Shown here: piece after piece, positions 8,711-17,455 of the stretch | How the letters are laid out: the number at the start of each line of letters is the position of its first letter | Numbering within the stretch: the stretch's first letter is position 1 | Source: Candidatus Odinarchaeota archaeon | Lineage (GTDB): Archaea > Asgardarchaeota > Odinarchaeia > Odinarchaeales > Odinarchaeaceae | Length of the DNA: 64,000 nt | Direction of reading: 5' to 3' | Assembly (NCBI GenBank): GCA_016839265.1 | Contig: JAEOUO010000003.1 | Coordinates: 1 to 64,000 of the forward strand | Notes under the pieces: model-generated | What the model was told of the DNA's origin: nothing | Databases searched by the model: none | The model's input: the letters and a program-made list of their open reading frames with translations, nothing else | Position numbers and translations under genes: made by a program

Positions 8711-9640
8711 TTAAATTTTAAAATCATATAACTCAGTGGAGAGGTATCTTTCACCTGTATCCGGTAAAACCACTACAATATTATCTTTAGGAGAGTACTC
8801 TCTAGAAACTTGTATCGCAGCCCATAAAGCAGCCCCAGAAGAGATACCTGCGAAAATTCCTTCAAGCCTAGCTAAACTTCGAGCTGTTTCCATAGCATCC
8901 ACATATTTAACGGTTACCACACGGTCGATTATTTTTAAATTAAGTATTTCAGGTATGAAGCCGGCTCCAATTCCTTGAATCTTATGAGATCCGGGTTTAC
9001 CGCCTGATAAAACAGGGGAGTCACTGGGTTCTACAGCTATAATCGATATACGCGAACCTAAACGCTTTTTTAAAACTTCTCCCACACCTGTAATTGTTCC
9101 TCCTGTTCCGACACCTGCAACAAACGCTTGAATATCTCCACCGGTATCCTCTAATATTTCCAAAGCTGTGGTTCTCCGGTGGATTTCAGGGTTAGCCGCG
9201 TTTTTAAACTGTTGGGGTATAAACACGTTTTTATCAGCGGAGGCTAATCGCTCAGCTTCCTCGACAGCTCCACGCATACCTCTCTCAGCCGGAGTTAAAA
9301 TTATCTCAGCACCGTAAGCTTTTAGAATCTTTCTCCTTTCAACAGACATGCTCTCCGGCATTGTAAGTATCAGCTTATATCCTTTAGCTGCAGCTACCAT
9401 AGCTAAAGCAATACCAGTGTTACCGGATGTAGGTTCAACGATAGTATCACCGGGTTTAAGTATACCCGCTTTTTCAGCTGCTTCAATCATAGATAACCCT
9501 ATTCGATCTTTCACGCTTCCCCCCGGATTAAACGATTCTAGTTTAGCTAGTATATTCGCTTGACGGGGGTGGCCTATTTTATGAAGTTTAACGAGCGGAG
9601 TTCGACCGATAGTTTCAAGTATACTATTATATATGTGCAC
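8711..9640 (-). CDS. cysK: Cysteine synthase (O-acetylserine sulfhydrylase)
   Basis: PLP enzyme making cysteine from O-acetylserine and sulfide. The PLP lysine is Lys44 in [18 protein letters not shown] (substrate loop) and GTGGTITG (phosphate loop) are present, and 309 residues is the normal length. The first 14 bases overlap the end of cysE, so the two enzymes of the pathway are translationally coupled. Downstream lies tRNA-Cys and then cysS. A cystathionine beta-synthase-like role cannot be excluded from sequence alone, but the cysE partner favours OASS. Confidence 0.96.
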   Translation of the reverse strand: MHIYNSILETIGRTPLVKLHKIGHPRQANILAKLESFNPGGSVKDRIGLSMIEAAEKAGILKPGDTIVEPTSGNTGIALAMVAAAKGYKLILTMPESMSVERRKILKAYGAEIILTPAERGMRGAVEEAERLASADKNVFIPQQFKNAANPEIHRRTTALEILEDTGGDIQAFVAGVGTGGTITGVGEVLKKRLGSRISIIAVEPSDSPVLSGGKPGSHKIQGIGAGFIPEILNLKIIDRVVTVKYVDAMETARSLARLEGIFAGISSGAALWAAIQVSREYSPKDNIVVVLPDTGERYLSTELYDFKI

Positions 9641-10415
9641 TTCGATGCACCTCTTCGAGTTCTAACTCCAATTTTTTAATTCTGCGATCCATATCCGATA
9701 TAAGCTGGCTAACAGGGTCAGGGATTTTACGGTGATCTAAATCTGTTTTTAAATCAACCTCATCTTTTTTAACAACTCTACCCGGAACACCGACCACTAC
9801 ACTGTTAGATGGAACATCGCTGATTACAACAGAGTTAGCCCCGATCTTCACATTATCTCCTATTAGAACAGGGCCTAGAATTTTAGCTCCCGCACCGATA
9901 ACTACATTACTACCTATCGTCGGGTGGCGTTTACCTTTCTCAAGGCTCACGCCGCCTAGTGTAACACCTTGATATATTGTAACGTTATCTCCTATTTCAC
10001 TGGTTTCACCGATTACTACACCTGAACCGTGATCGATGAAGAAACCGCTACCGATTTTAGCACCCGGGTGAATATCGATACCAGTGATTTGATAAGCTAT
10101 ATATGATAAGTACCTGGGTATGAAAGGAATATCTAACACCCATAGAAAATGCGCTATTCTATAGAGTAAAACTGCTTGAATCCCCGGGTAAGCTGTTAAA
10201 ACCTCGACTATGCTGCTGGCAGCGGGATCCTTATTGAATGCAGCTGAGATGTCTGTGGGAAAATTAACTAGGATATTATTGAGTTCCTCTACGACTTTAG
10301 CTACTTTATCCGCTTCGATTTTTAAATTTAACCCTAATAGGCATTTCTCGCATAGACGTGTATCATATTTCGAAGTGAGGGTTTTACCGCAGCTTATGCA
10401 GATTAAGTTATTCAC
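9627..10415 (-). CDS. cysE: Serine O-acetyltransferase with N-terminal zinc ribbon
   Basis: Left-handed beta-helix acetyltransferase forming O-acetylserine from serine and acetyl-CoA, the first step of the cysteine branch. The catalytic core has [27 protein letters not shown] and YQGVTLGG, with hexapeptide repeats up to about residue 220. Unusually, the first 25 residues form a small zinc ribbon (Cys6, Cys9, Cys22, Cys25), not usual in bacterial CysE, which could bind metal or regulate. The protein ends in a charged coiled segment. It is the first gene of the cysE-cysK-tRNA-Cys-cysS block and has its own operator-bearing promoter. Confidence 0.93.
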   Translation of the reverse strand: MNNLICISCGKTLTSKYDTRLCEKCLLGLNLKIEADKVAKVVEELNNILVNFPTDISAAFNKDPAASSIVEVLTAYPGIQAVLLYRIAHFLWVLDIPFIPRYLSYIAYQITGIDIHPGAKIGSGFFIDHGSGVVIGETSEIGDNVTIYQGVTLGGVSLEKGKRHPTIGSNVVIGAGAKILGPVLIGDNVKIGANSVVISDVPSNSVVVGVPGRVVKKDEVDLKTDLDHRKIPDPVSQLISDMDRRIKKLELELEEVHRSAHI

Positions 10416-10426
10416 TAAATCACCTA

Positions 10427-10457
10427 TAATATAACACTGTTATATTACAATATAAAT
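10427..10457 (-). promoter_or_regulatory. cysE promoter with 21-bp inverted repeat
   Basis: Arms TAATATAAC (10427-10435) and GTTATATTA (10439-10447) are exact inverse complements around ACT. The TATA box AATATAAAT (plus strand, 10449-10457) would place the start of transcription near 10428, inside the repeat, with a leader of about 12 bases to the cysE ATG. This geometry fits a repressor sensing cysteine, O-acetylserine or sulfide. Confidence 0.5.
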
Positions 10458-10491
10458 TTTATGTAAGTTAGAATTAACAACTTAAATCGAA

Positions 10492-11307
10492 TTATAGACG
10501 GGTCTTCAAAAATTCGATAGCTTCTTTCAATCGAACCGGTAGATTCTTACAGTCTGGTAGATTCGCGAAAAGTTGAGTGACAGTGGGTGGCTTCAACCGG
10601 TGCTCTCTCAGTAGAGGAATATTTGTTAACACTGTCTCCACGCCGCCTTCACATATAATTCTACCTTCATCAAGCAAATAGCATCGGTCGAACATTTCAG
10701 CGGCGAAATCCATGTCATGGGTTGCGATAATAATGGTTTTACCTCTCTCATGTAAATGTTTAATAATGTTAACTAGTTCCTCGACTCCAGCAGGGTCTAG
10801 GTTAGATGTAGGTTCATCTAAGACAAGTATCTCCGGGTCTGTTACGAGAATAGAGGCGATTGAGAGCTTCTTTTTCTCTCCGTAGCTTAACTGAAATGTA
10901 ACTCTTTCATTATAGTCTTTTAAACCGACTGCGTTAAGCGCTTCACTGATTTTCTTCAAGATTTCCTCTTCGCTTAACCCTGTGTGCAGTAAACCGTAAG
11001 CTACTTCCTCTTCCACCGTATTCTTTAAGATTTGGTCATTAGGGTCTTGGAAGACTAAGCCGACTATGCGGCGTATTTTAAAAACATCTTTCTCGTTTAA
11101 AGTGTTAAACCCGTCTACTATTACTGAGCCTTTAAGAGGTTTAAGTAAACCGTTTAAGTGGAGTAGAAGAGTTGATTTACCGGCGCCGTTAGGGCCGATA
11201 ACCCCTACGCATTCTCCTTTATAAACCGTCATGTTTACGTCGAATAAGCCTTTATCTGTTTTAGGATACTTGAAAAAAAGATTATTTACAGTTAATAATG
11301 GTTTCAT
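10492..11307 (-). CDS. cbiO: Cobalt/nickel ECF transporter ATPase
   Basis: ATPase subunit of the energy-coupling-factor importer encoded by the next three upstream genes. Walker A is GPNGAGKST near residue 37, the Q-loop is VFQDPNDQ, the signature is QLSYGEKKK, Walker B is ILVLDEPTSNLD and the switch His is in IIATHDM. Length is 271 residues, normal for the family. The gene is last in the minus-strand cbiM-cbiN-cbiQ-cbiO order, 24 bp after cbiQ. Cobalt import fits with the corrinoid adenosyltransferase and B12-dependent ribonucleotide reductase elsewhere in the window. Confidence 0.95.
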   Translation of the reverse strand: MKPLLTVNNLFFKYPKTDKGLFDVNMTVYKGECVGVIGPNGAGKSTLLLHLNGLLKPLKGSVIVDGFNTLNEKDVFKIRRIVGLVFQDPNDQILKNTVEEEVAYGLLHTGLSEEEILKKISEALNAVGLKDYNERVTFQLSYGEKKKLSIASILVTDPEILVLDEPTSNLDPAGVEELVNIIKHLHERGKTIIIATHDMDFAAEMFDRCYLLDEGRIICEGGVETVLTNIPLLREHRLKPPTVTQLFANLPDCKNLPVRLKEAIEFLKTRL

Positions 11308-11331
11308 AAATTCACCTTTCGAGAAAACTTT

Positions 11332-12168
11332 TTAAAAACTTGTTAAAAAAGTTAAGCCCGGTAGCACTCCTTTATCTATTAAAACTATTAGAGTGAAAAA
11401 ACCGATTGAGCATAGAAGATAAGCTATGTCGCCTATATTAATTTTAAGAGAGCGAAGAGAGCGGTAAGATCCGTCGAAGCCTCTGGCTAGCATAGCGTTA
11501 TAAATATTACTAGCTTTAACATTGCTGCGTAGGAGAATATTAGACGCGACAGGTATAACGGATTTAACGCGCTCTAAGAAACTCGGCTTCCAAAATCTTC
11601 GGGCTTCTTGAGCTCGACTAACCCGCATCGCTTCGTGAACGAATACGAAAATATATTTCAGCGTTAAATCGAATGTAACCGTGAATAAGCGTGGAGCTCG
11701 AAGCGATGATAAAGCCACGGTGATCTTATCAAAAGAAGTTGACATAACTAATAGATTTAATAGTGTTAAAGCAGTCCAGACGCGTAACACTAAGCTCAGC
11801 GCTGCGTAAACCCCTTCGCGTGTAATCGTGATCTTTAAGCCTATAATATTGGTTTGAGCTATGATTTCCCCTGGCGTGGTGAAAGGTAAAGGTAATGCGA
11901 TAAGCGCTGTGAAGAAGACTATGAACGTTAAACTTCTTAAAATGAAATCTTTCACGTTTATTCTACTAGCTGTCGCTAAAAAAACTGTAGCTGAGAGGAT
12001 AATAAGATATAGTAGAATGCTTTGAATTAATGTAACGCAGATTATACCTGTGAACGCGGCTAGGATTTTTATGCGTGGATCCAGTTTCTGGAGAAAAAAG
12101 TTTCTGCGAGCGCTCTCCTCTAAGATGAAAACGTCTTCGAAGAATTCGTATAATTTAGAGAAGGGCAC
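11332..12168 (-). CDS. cbiQ: Cobalt/nickel ECF transporter transmembrane subunit
   Basis: Membrane coupling subunit (T component). The 278-residue protein has hydrophobic helices after a short cytosolic start, the LDPRIKILAAF motif near residue 30 and the A-R-G coupling motif ...AMLARGFDGSYRSL near 225-240 that contacts the ATPase. ARRFWKPSF probably provides the other coupling helix. It lies 12 bp after the PDGLE-domain gene and 24 bp before cbiO, in one operon. Confidence 0.92.
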   Translation of the reverse strand: MPFSKLYEFFEDVFILEESARRNFFLQKLDPRIKILAAFTGIICVTLIQSILLYLIILSATVFLATASRINVKDFILRSLTFIVFFTALIALPLPFTTPGEIIAQTNIIGLKITITREGVYAALSLVLRVWTALTLLNLLVMSTSFDKITVALSSLRAPRLFTVTFDLTLKYIFVFVHEAMRVSRAQEARRFWKPSFLERVKSVIPVASNILLRSNVKASNIYNAMLARGFDGSYRSLRSLKINIGDIAYLLCSIGFFTLIVLIDKGVLPGLTFLTSF

Positions 12169-12180
12169 TCTTCACGCCTC

Positions 12181-12480
12181 TTAAGAGTGTTTTTTAACCT
12201 TCACGTATATCAGTGATATGCATATAATAGTAGCAGCTGTGACGGCTACGCCGATTAACCCGGGTATCAGTGTGCCAAGCCATTCACCGCCGATGTTAAG
12301 GAAATAGTCTGGGATAGGCGCATGCCAGACAGGTTCACTCTCCACTACACCTAGTGTTTCAGCTACTCTTTCAAGCCCATCCGGGAAAGCTGAAGCTAAC
12401 GGGATAAACACTGCTAATAATACGATGATTACAGCTAAACTGATCTTAGCCCAACGTGGAAAGCTGAGTTTTAAACTCAT
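12181..12480 (-). CDS. cbiN: PDGLE-domain (CbiN-like) transporter subunit
   Basis: A 99-residue protein with an N-terminal membrane helix, the family motif FPDGLERVAETLG in the extracytoplasmic loop, and a second helix (GTLIPGLIGVAVTAATIICI) at the C-terminus. PDGLE proteins act as small accessory subunits with CbiM in Co/Ni ECF importers. The operon position between cbiM (17 bp away) and cbiQ (12 bp) supports this. It could equally be named NikN; the metal is not decided by sequence. Confidence 0.85.
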   Translation of the reverse strand: MSLKLSFPRWAKISLAVIIVLLAVFIPLASAFPDGLERVAETLGVVESEPVWHAPIPDYFLNIGGEWLGTLIPGLIGVAVTAATIICISLIYVKVKKHS

Positions 12481-12497
12481 TTTTCAACTCCTCCCAT

Positions 12498-13172
12498 TTA
12501 TTTTATAATAGGCGGCTCAACCGCTACGTTTAATCCTTTAACAGCGGGTATCAGTTCATTGTTTGTTTTCAACACTACGGCGACGACGGCTGAAGAGATA
12601 ATAGCTTCACCGAATGCGATGATGGTATGCCAGAAAAGCATCGCTGGTACAGTGACCTCTATTCCGTAAGGGAATATGCTTGATAAACCTATCTCTAAAC
12701 CGCAAGCTAAAGCCGCTGTGATAACTGAAAGCCAGGATCCGATGAAGACGCCGGTTAGAATCCCTCTCTCTCCTGGGATATATCTTCGAATCAGCGCGTA
12801 GACGGTGAACCCTGTGAAAACTGCGATCATCGCCATGTTGAAGCTGTTCGCTCCGAGCGCTGTTAAACCACCGTCACCGAAGATTAATCCTTGAATTAAT
12901 AGTATGATTGTCATGCTTACTACTGCTGGAAACGGGCCTAGGAGAACTGCGATGAGTGTAGCGCCGATTAGGTGACCGCTGGTTCCGCCGATGATCGGGA
13001 AGTTGAGCATTTGAGCGGCGAATACGCCTGCTGTTAGAACCGCCATTAGCGGTATGTTTCTTTCACTAATATTTTTATTAGCTTTATAAAAGGATGGGAT
13101 CCATATTAAAGCGGCTATGATGAACATAGCTATAGTTAAAGTTAAGTCTAGGAATCCGTCTGGTATATGCAT
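12498..13172 (-). CDS. cbiM: Cobalt/nickel ECF transporter substrate-binding subunit
   Basis: Metal-binding S component. It starts with the hallmark MHIPDGFLD, in which the N-terminal Met-x-His binds the metal, so the start is secure. Hydrophobic helices follow, with GGTSGHLIGATLIAVLLGPFP and QGLIFGDGGLTALGANSFNM as in CbiM/NikM. Length is 224 residues. It is the first gene of the operon and is preceded by a TATA box overlapped by a 15-bp palindrome, so metal-dependent repression is likely. Confidence 0.95.
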   Translation of the reverse strand: MHIPDGFLDLTLTIAMFIIAALIWIPSFYKANKNISERNIPLMAVLTAGVFAAQMLNFPIIGGTSGHLIGATLIAVLLGPFPAVVSMTIILLIQGLIFGDGGLTALGANSFNMAMIAVFTGFTVYALIRRYIPGERGILTGVFIGSWLSVITAALACGLEIGLSSIFPYGIEVTVPAMLFWHTIIAFGEAIISSAVVAVVLKTNNELIPAVKGLNVAVEPPIIK

Positions 13173-13193
13173 AAAACCACCGTTTACCGCTTC

Positions 13194-13212
13194 ATATTAC
13201 AGTAATATAAAT
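13194..13212 (-). promoter_or_regulatory. cbiM promoter with 15-bp palindrome
   Basis: ATATTAC-A-GTAATAT (13194-13208) is a perfect palindrome overlapping the TATA box (AATATAAAT region, 13204-13212) in front of cbiM. The same half-sites with a T centre occur at 23506-23520. A metal-responsive repressor is the simplest reading. Confidence 0.5.
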
Positions 13213-13260
13213 TTTTCTAAAAGTATTATTTTGAGCATATTTTAACTATTGAAAATAATA

Positions 13261-14184
13261 CTATAGTAGAGATAACAGCGCGGCCGCGCTTATTAAAAAC
13301 CCGCCGATAAAAATGTAAATAGAAACCGGTTCAAATAGAAAAACATATGATATTAAAACCGCGAATAGGATTTCTGAAAGCAAAATCACAGCTACACTAG
13401 TCGCGGAGATACACTGTAACCCTTTAAAATATGTTAGAAAAGCTAAAACAGTGCAGACGATGCTTAAATATAATATGCTGAAAACGCTTTCACATGTCAG
13501 TAAACCGGTGAAAACCGATTGATCTAGAAACGTGTAAGTTAACGCTACAGGTGTGAAAACCAGAGTGGTAAATAATAGATTAATCCATGTTAAATTAAAT
13601 AAGTCAATCGAGTTATCTGATCCATCGAAGTCGACTACTCTCTTAGAGTAAACGATGTAAAACGCCCACACTAAGCCCGCTGTTAAAACCAGTATGTCAC
13701 CGATGAAACCTCCGGAGAATATTATCGAGAGATCACCGTTCAAGATCAACGTTAACGCTCCTATTAAACCAAGAATTAGCGCAACCGCTCTCCGCTTAGT
13801 TAAACGCTCTTTTAGAATGAAAGCCGCGAATAAGGCGACGAAAACCACGTTTAAATTCACTAAAAGAGAGGCTTTCGAAGCCGTAGTGTAAGCTAAACCT
13901 GTAAACTCTAAAAGATATCCTGCAGCGTTTAACAAACCTATTAAAATAACATTTTTATTCACAAGGAGGCTTTTAACGGTTTTCATTCTTTCAATGATAA
14001 ACGGTGTGAAAAATACGCTGGCGGTTAGAAAGCGAAAAAATAAAAACACCACGGGGTTTATGAACCCGACACCCCATCGAATAACAGGGAAGGAGCTACC
14101 CCAAGCTACCGCCGAGATTAAAGTGAATGTGAAACCTTTCACAGTTTTATTCTTAGATGAAAACATTGAATCAATGTTTTTCAA
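13261..14184 (-). CDS. DMT superfamily (EamA) transporter
   Basis: A 307-residue inner-membrane protein with about ten hydrophobic helices arranged as two EamA repeats. The first repeat shows AVAWGSSFPVIRWGVGFINP and RFLTASVFF, the second LVWAFYIVYSKRVVDF. Such proteins export amino acids, nucleobases or drugs; the substrate cannot be told from sequence. It lies 12 bp downstream of a PadR regulator on the same strand, so both are probably co-transcribed and the regulator may control it. Confidence 0.88.
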   Translation of the reverse strand: MKNIDSMFSSKNKTVKGFTFTLISAVAWGSSFPVIRWGVGFINPVVFLFFRFLTASVFFTPFIIERMKTVKSLLVNKNVILIGLLNAAGYLLEFTGLAYTTASKASLLVNLNVVFVALFAAFILKERLTKRRAVALILGLIGALTLILNGDLSIIFSGGFIGDILVLTAGLVWAFYIVYSKRVVDFDGSDNSIDLFNLTWINLLFTTLVFTPVALTYTFLDQSVFTGLLTCESVFSILYLSIVCTVLAFLTYFKGLQCISATSVAVILLSEILFAVLISYVFLFEPVSIYIFIGGFLISAAALLSLL

Positions 14185-14196
14185 AAAAACTCTCTC

Positions 14197-14718
14197 CTAG
14201 CTTTTTTTCTCTCGTAGCCGTAAGCGGATAGCTTGCAAAAAGATTTCTACAGCTGTATGCATTTTTGAAAGCAGAGCAGTTCGCTCCTCTCTTGGAAGCT
14301 GATCTACACCGCGCAGCCATTTTTCGATCTGCTCGCCTGCGGATGGTAGAGTTAAATCGAAGCCTAAGCTAGCTGTATCGAATACGCTTATAATCGCTAC
14401 GCTTAACTTATATAATTCCTCTCTTCCTAGACTGGTTAACTTGTATTTTTTAAGTTTCAAGTCTCCGTGCTCTTGAATTAGACTGGTTACAAGCTGACTG
14501 CGCTCCAGGTGCTTTAACTCATTATAGATTAAATAATTTGAAGGCTTCCATGTTTGAGAAGTGTTTTCTAGAATCGTCTTCCTGATATTGTAACCGTGGT
14601 CTTCGCCGTCTATAAGTTTCGCTAAAATATATAGTCTTAGAAGAATTTTCTTAGGTTTCTTGAAGAACTCGTTTAGAATTGTTTTCTTCTCTTCTAAGCT
14701 TAACTTAAAGCTTTGCAT
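14197..14718 (-). CDS. PadR-family transcriptional regulator
   Basis: A 173-residue protein with an N-terminal winged helix: LRLYILAKLIDGEDHGYNIRK is the PadR helix region, and PSNYLIYNELKHLERSQLV the recognition and wing part. The C-terminal helical dimerisation segment ends in Arg/Lys. The first 25 residues are an extra arm. It sits divergent from an NAD epimerase with two tandem ATGT...ACAT dyads between them, which suggests it represses both directions, including the EamA transporter behind it. Confidence 0.88.
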   Translation of the reverse strand: MQSFKLSLEEKKTILNEFFKKPKKILLRLYILAKLIDGEDHGYNIRKTILENTSQTWKPSNYLIYNELKHLERSQLVTSLIQEHGDLKLKKYKLTSLGREELYKLSVAIISVFDTASLGFDLTLPSAGEQIEKWLRGVDQLPREERTALLSKMHTAVEIFLQAIRLRLREKKS

Positions 14719-14773
14719 AGAGTCCGCCTTAAACTTTTATTTTTTACAGTATTGTTATGATTAATATTTATAT

Positions 14774-14808
14774 ATGTTTTTAAACAACATGTTTTTTAAA
14801 AACATGTT
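14774..14808. promoter_or_regulatory. Tandem PadR-like operators in a divergent promoter
   Basis: ATGT-N9-ACAT occurs at 14774-14790 and again at 14789-14805, sharing two bases. The second is the core of a longer repeat with arms AACATGTTTT (14786-14795) and AAAACATGTT (14799-14808). PadR proteins are known to bind ATGT...ACAT dyads. TATA-like ATATTTATATATG lies just left, so binding would block the epimerase promoter. Confidence 0.55.
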
Positions 14809-14819
14809 AGTGATGTAGA

Positions 14820-15824
14820 ATGAAAAACATTCTTTTAACAGGAGCAGCCGGCAACGTGGGCACTCCAACTCTACTAAAACTAATAGATGAAGAATATAAT
14901 ATCCGCGTATTCGAGAAACCCGCATCGAAAGAGAGAGTCTATCAAAGAAAACTCAAACGCTTCTATAAAATACTCGAAGAATACAGGGATAGAATTGAAG
15001 TTCACTGGGGGGATATCTCCAATCACCTGGATGTAGAGAAAGCGATGGAAGGCGTGGATGCTGTGATACATTTAGCCGCTGTGATACCGCCTCTATCAGA
15101 GATGAAACCTGATTTAGCGGTAACAGTAAACATTGAGGGAACACGAAACATTGTTAAAGCTATGGAGAAATTCAACGTCCGCCGGCTAATATACTCGTCT
15201 TCTGTCGCGGTCTACGGGGATCGGCGGAGTAACCCGTGGATTAAAAGAACCGATCCTGTTACATTGAATCCACCTGACACTTATACTAGAACAAAAATTG
15301 AATGTGAGAGAATCATAGAAGACTCCGACTTGGATTGGACGATCTTTAGACTTGGAGCAGTCTTCATTAAAAGCTTTAACATTGATTTAACCACGGTTAA
15401 AACAGCGCTAATAATGCCTTTAGACACCAGTCTAGAATGGATTAGCGCGGAGGACTGCGCTCAAGCACTAGTAGAGTCTTTAAAACACCCTGAGTTAATT
15501 AAACAAAAATATAATTTAGGTGGCGGATCCACGTGCAGGGTAGTATTCAAAGATTTCTTAAACCGTATTCTCCCCTTGCTAGGGTATCCGACTGATCTTC
15601 TACCTGTTGAAGCCTTCAATGCAGGTAACTCGCATGGAGGTTTTTTCGACGACGAGGAGTCGAAGAGATTAGCGGAAATACTTAAACATCAAAACACAAC
15701 TTTAGAAGAATACTATCAAAGTATTAAAGAATCAGTTAACCCTTTTAGAAGACATGTTCGCCGCTTATACACTACGTTGATGAAGCCTATTTTACAGAGA
15801 TACTTGAAAACTAAGTTAACTTGA
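14820..15824 (+). CDS. NAD(P)-dependent epimerase/dehydratase (extended SDR)
   Basis: A 334-residue extended short-chain dehydrogenase. The nucleotide-binding motif is TGAAGNVGTPTLLKL at the N-terminus, HLAAVIPP follows near residue 85, and the catalytic SSSVAVYG...YTRTKIECE (Tyr-x3-Lys) near 125-155. It resembles sugar-nucleotide epimerases, but the substrate is not evident. It lies divergent from the PadR gene and probably belongs to its regulon. The start ATG follows GTGAT. Confidence 0.83.
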   Translation: MKNILLTGAAGNVGTPTLLKLIDEEYNIRVFEKPASKERVYQRKLKRFYKILEEYRDRIEVHWGDISNHLDVEKAMEGVDAVIHLAAVIPPLSEMKPDLAVTVNIEGTRNIVKAMEKFNVRRLIYSSSVAVYGDRRSNPWIKRTDPVTLNPPDTYTRTKIECERIIEDSDLDWTIFRLGAVFIKSFNIDLTTVKTALIMPLDTSLEWISAEDCAQALVESLKHPELIKQKYNLGGGSTCRVVFKDFLNRILPLLGYPTDLLPVEAFNAGNSHGGFFDDEESKRLAEILKHQNTTLEEYYQSIKESVNPFRRHVRRLYTTLMKPILQRYLKTKLT

Positions 15825-15911
15825 AAGCCTTTTTAAGATTTAAATAATATACTAGCTTAGTTAAAAACGAGTTTAATAGTAGATAAATTAAGCTTTATTA
15901 AAGTGGTTTCA

Positions 15912-16778
15912 ATGCAGTTTTTAACTGATTTACTGCCTTTAATAATTAATATAACTATTCTAATAGGTTTAATAATAGTTTACAAGATTTTATCCCGTTT
16001 TCTAAACATTCAGAAACTTAAAATAGGGGTCTCCCCTAGCTCGATTAACGCTGTGATTCTCTTAATCAGAATTATTTTCATCGCTGTAGGCGTCTCTATC
16101 ACTCTATCTATTTTAACCTCATCTTATCTTAACGTATTCATCGATCCAGCTTGGTTTATAAGCGCTTCCGCTTTAATAGGAACCGCTGTAGGGTTAGCAA
16201 CAGCCCAATCTCTGTCAAATATTATCGCAGGATTCTACATTCTCTTCACTCGTCCATTTCACGTCAACGACTATGTGAAAATCGGTAATGTTGAAGGACT
16301 TGTCGAAGAAGTGTCAATGAATAGAACGAGGCTGAGAGCCCCAGACGGCACAGTGTTACTTATACCGAATAATCAGATCTTAAATTCAACGCTCATCAAC
16401 TACCGGTTAAACAGGTTGGAAGCGGAGAAAATACTAGCTGAGAGCGAAGAGGAATCGTCTAGTAGAAAATTAACAGATCAATTAGTTGAACTTATTAAAT
16501 CACATAAACCAATATACAAGTATAGTTTCGAGCTTCCTATTCGAGTTGACTGGAATCTAAGCAATGTGAAAAAAGCAATCAGTAAAATCTGCGGTGAATG
16601 GGAGAGTATATTCCACTATAAGCCTGTATACGAGTTCACAGCCACGGATTTCTCTAAAAACGTTTTCACAATCTCGCTGATAACGGATAACGCTGAACTC
16701 ATTTTAGAGAAGAAGAATAGTTTTCTAGAAGCGCTTACAAGTGAAATCCAGAGAAGCGTCGGCGTTCAATCTCTTTAA
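15912..16778 (+). CDS. mscS: MscS-family mechanosensitive channel
   Basis: Small-conductance channel that opens on membrane tension. Two N-terminal hydrophobic helices are followed by the pore helix and beta domain: ASALIGTAVGLATAQSLSNIIAG, then FTRPFHVNDYVKIGNVEGLVEE and RAPDGTVLLIPNNQILNSTLINY. The ATG at 15912 is preferred because the GTG at 15903 forms part of an AAGTGGTTT ribosome site. Length is 288 residues, close to minimal MscS. The C-terminal cage domain is somewhat diverged. Confidence 0.92.
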   Translation: MQFLTDLLPLIINITILIGLIIVYKILSRFLNIQKLKIGVSPSSINAVILLIRIIFIAVGVSITLSILTSSYLNVFIDPAWFISASALIGTAVGLATAQSLSNIIAGFYILFTRPFHVNDYVKIGNVEGLVEEVSMNRTRLRAPDGTVLLIPNNQILNSTLINYRLNRLEAEKILAESEEESSSRKLTDQLVELIKSHKPIYKYSFELPIRVDWNLSNVKKAISKICGEWESIFHYKPVYEFTATDFSKNVFTISLITDNAELILEKKNSFLEALTSEIQRSVGVQSL

Positions 16779-16812
16779 TAAAATATATATCTTGGAGGGA
16801 CACCAGAAGATT

Positions 16813-17334
16813 TTAGCTTTCACACCTGTTTTTATTCAGTTTCTTACTGAGTTTTTCAAGTTTTTTCTCGAAGATGTTGATTGTTTCTTGAAGACGGTTC
16901 ACCATCTTTCTATGATTATCTTGAATCCAGTATATTAGAAGATTTGAGGCTTTCTCCCCTTCGCTGTCGGTGGCTTTATCAACGGTTGCCTTGAGCTTAC
17001 CGCATATCTCTAATAAATTTACTAGACGCTCAATCAACGAGTTTAAAAAGAAACTATGCATTTTCTCATCTAAATCGCCTTTACATAATGCTTTAGCGCT
17101 ATCCGAGTAGTCTGATAATTCTTTTAACAATTTTTGTCTTAAATCTAATATTTCCAGGTAGGTTTCAAACTGTCTTCTAAGAATATTATCATGTTCAAGA
17201 TATCTTTTTAAAAATTCATCTAAGAGGCGCTTCTTCTCTTCTAAGTTGGAGGGCGTAGGATCACTCGGTGAACCGAAATGAGAGCGTAAATACTCGTATA
17301 ATAAATCTAGGTACTCGCACTCCTCTCCTTTCAT
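16813..17334 (-). CDS. Unrecognised helical/coiled-coil protein
   Basis: I do not recognise this 173-residue protein. It is nearly all charged helix, with leucine-rich heptads such as NLEEKKRLLDEFLKRYLEH, LRQKLLKELSD and a C-terminal coiled coil (NIFEKKLEKLSKKLNK). There is no signal peptide or membrane segment. The ATG at 17334 follows GAGAGGGGTTT, a better ribosome site than for the upstream in-frame starts. It is convergent with the MscS gene and divergent from dinB. A cytosolic scaffold or accessory role is a guess. Confidence 0.65.
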   Translation of the reverse strand: MKGEECEYLDLLYEYLRSHFGSPSDPTPSNLEEKKRLLDEFLKRYLEHDNILRRQFETYLEILDLRQKLLKELSDYSDSAKALCKGDLDEKMHSFFLNSLIERLVNLLEICGKLKATVDKATDSEGEKASNLLIYWIQDNHRKMVNRLQETINIFEKKLEKLSKKLNKNRCES

Positions 17335-17455
17335 AAACCCCTCTCTCCGCTTCAAAACCACACTGTTACATAATAAAATGTTTAACTATTATTTAAACTA
17401 TAATCAAGGTGTACGCGTCTACTATTTTTAAACAGGTTTGAATTCTATTATAAAT

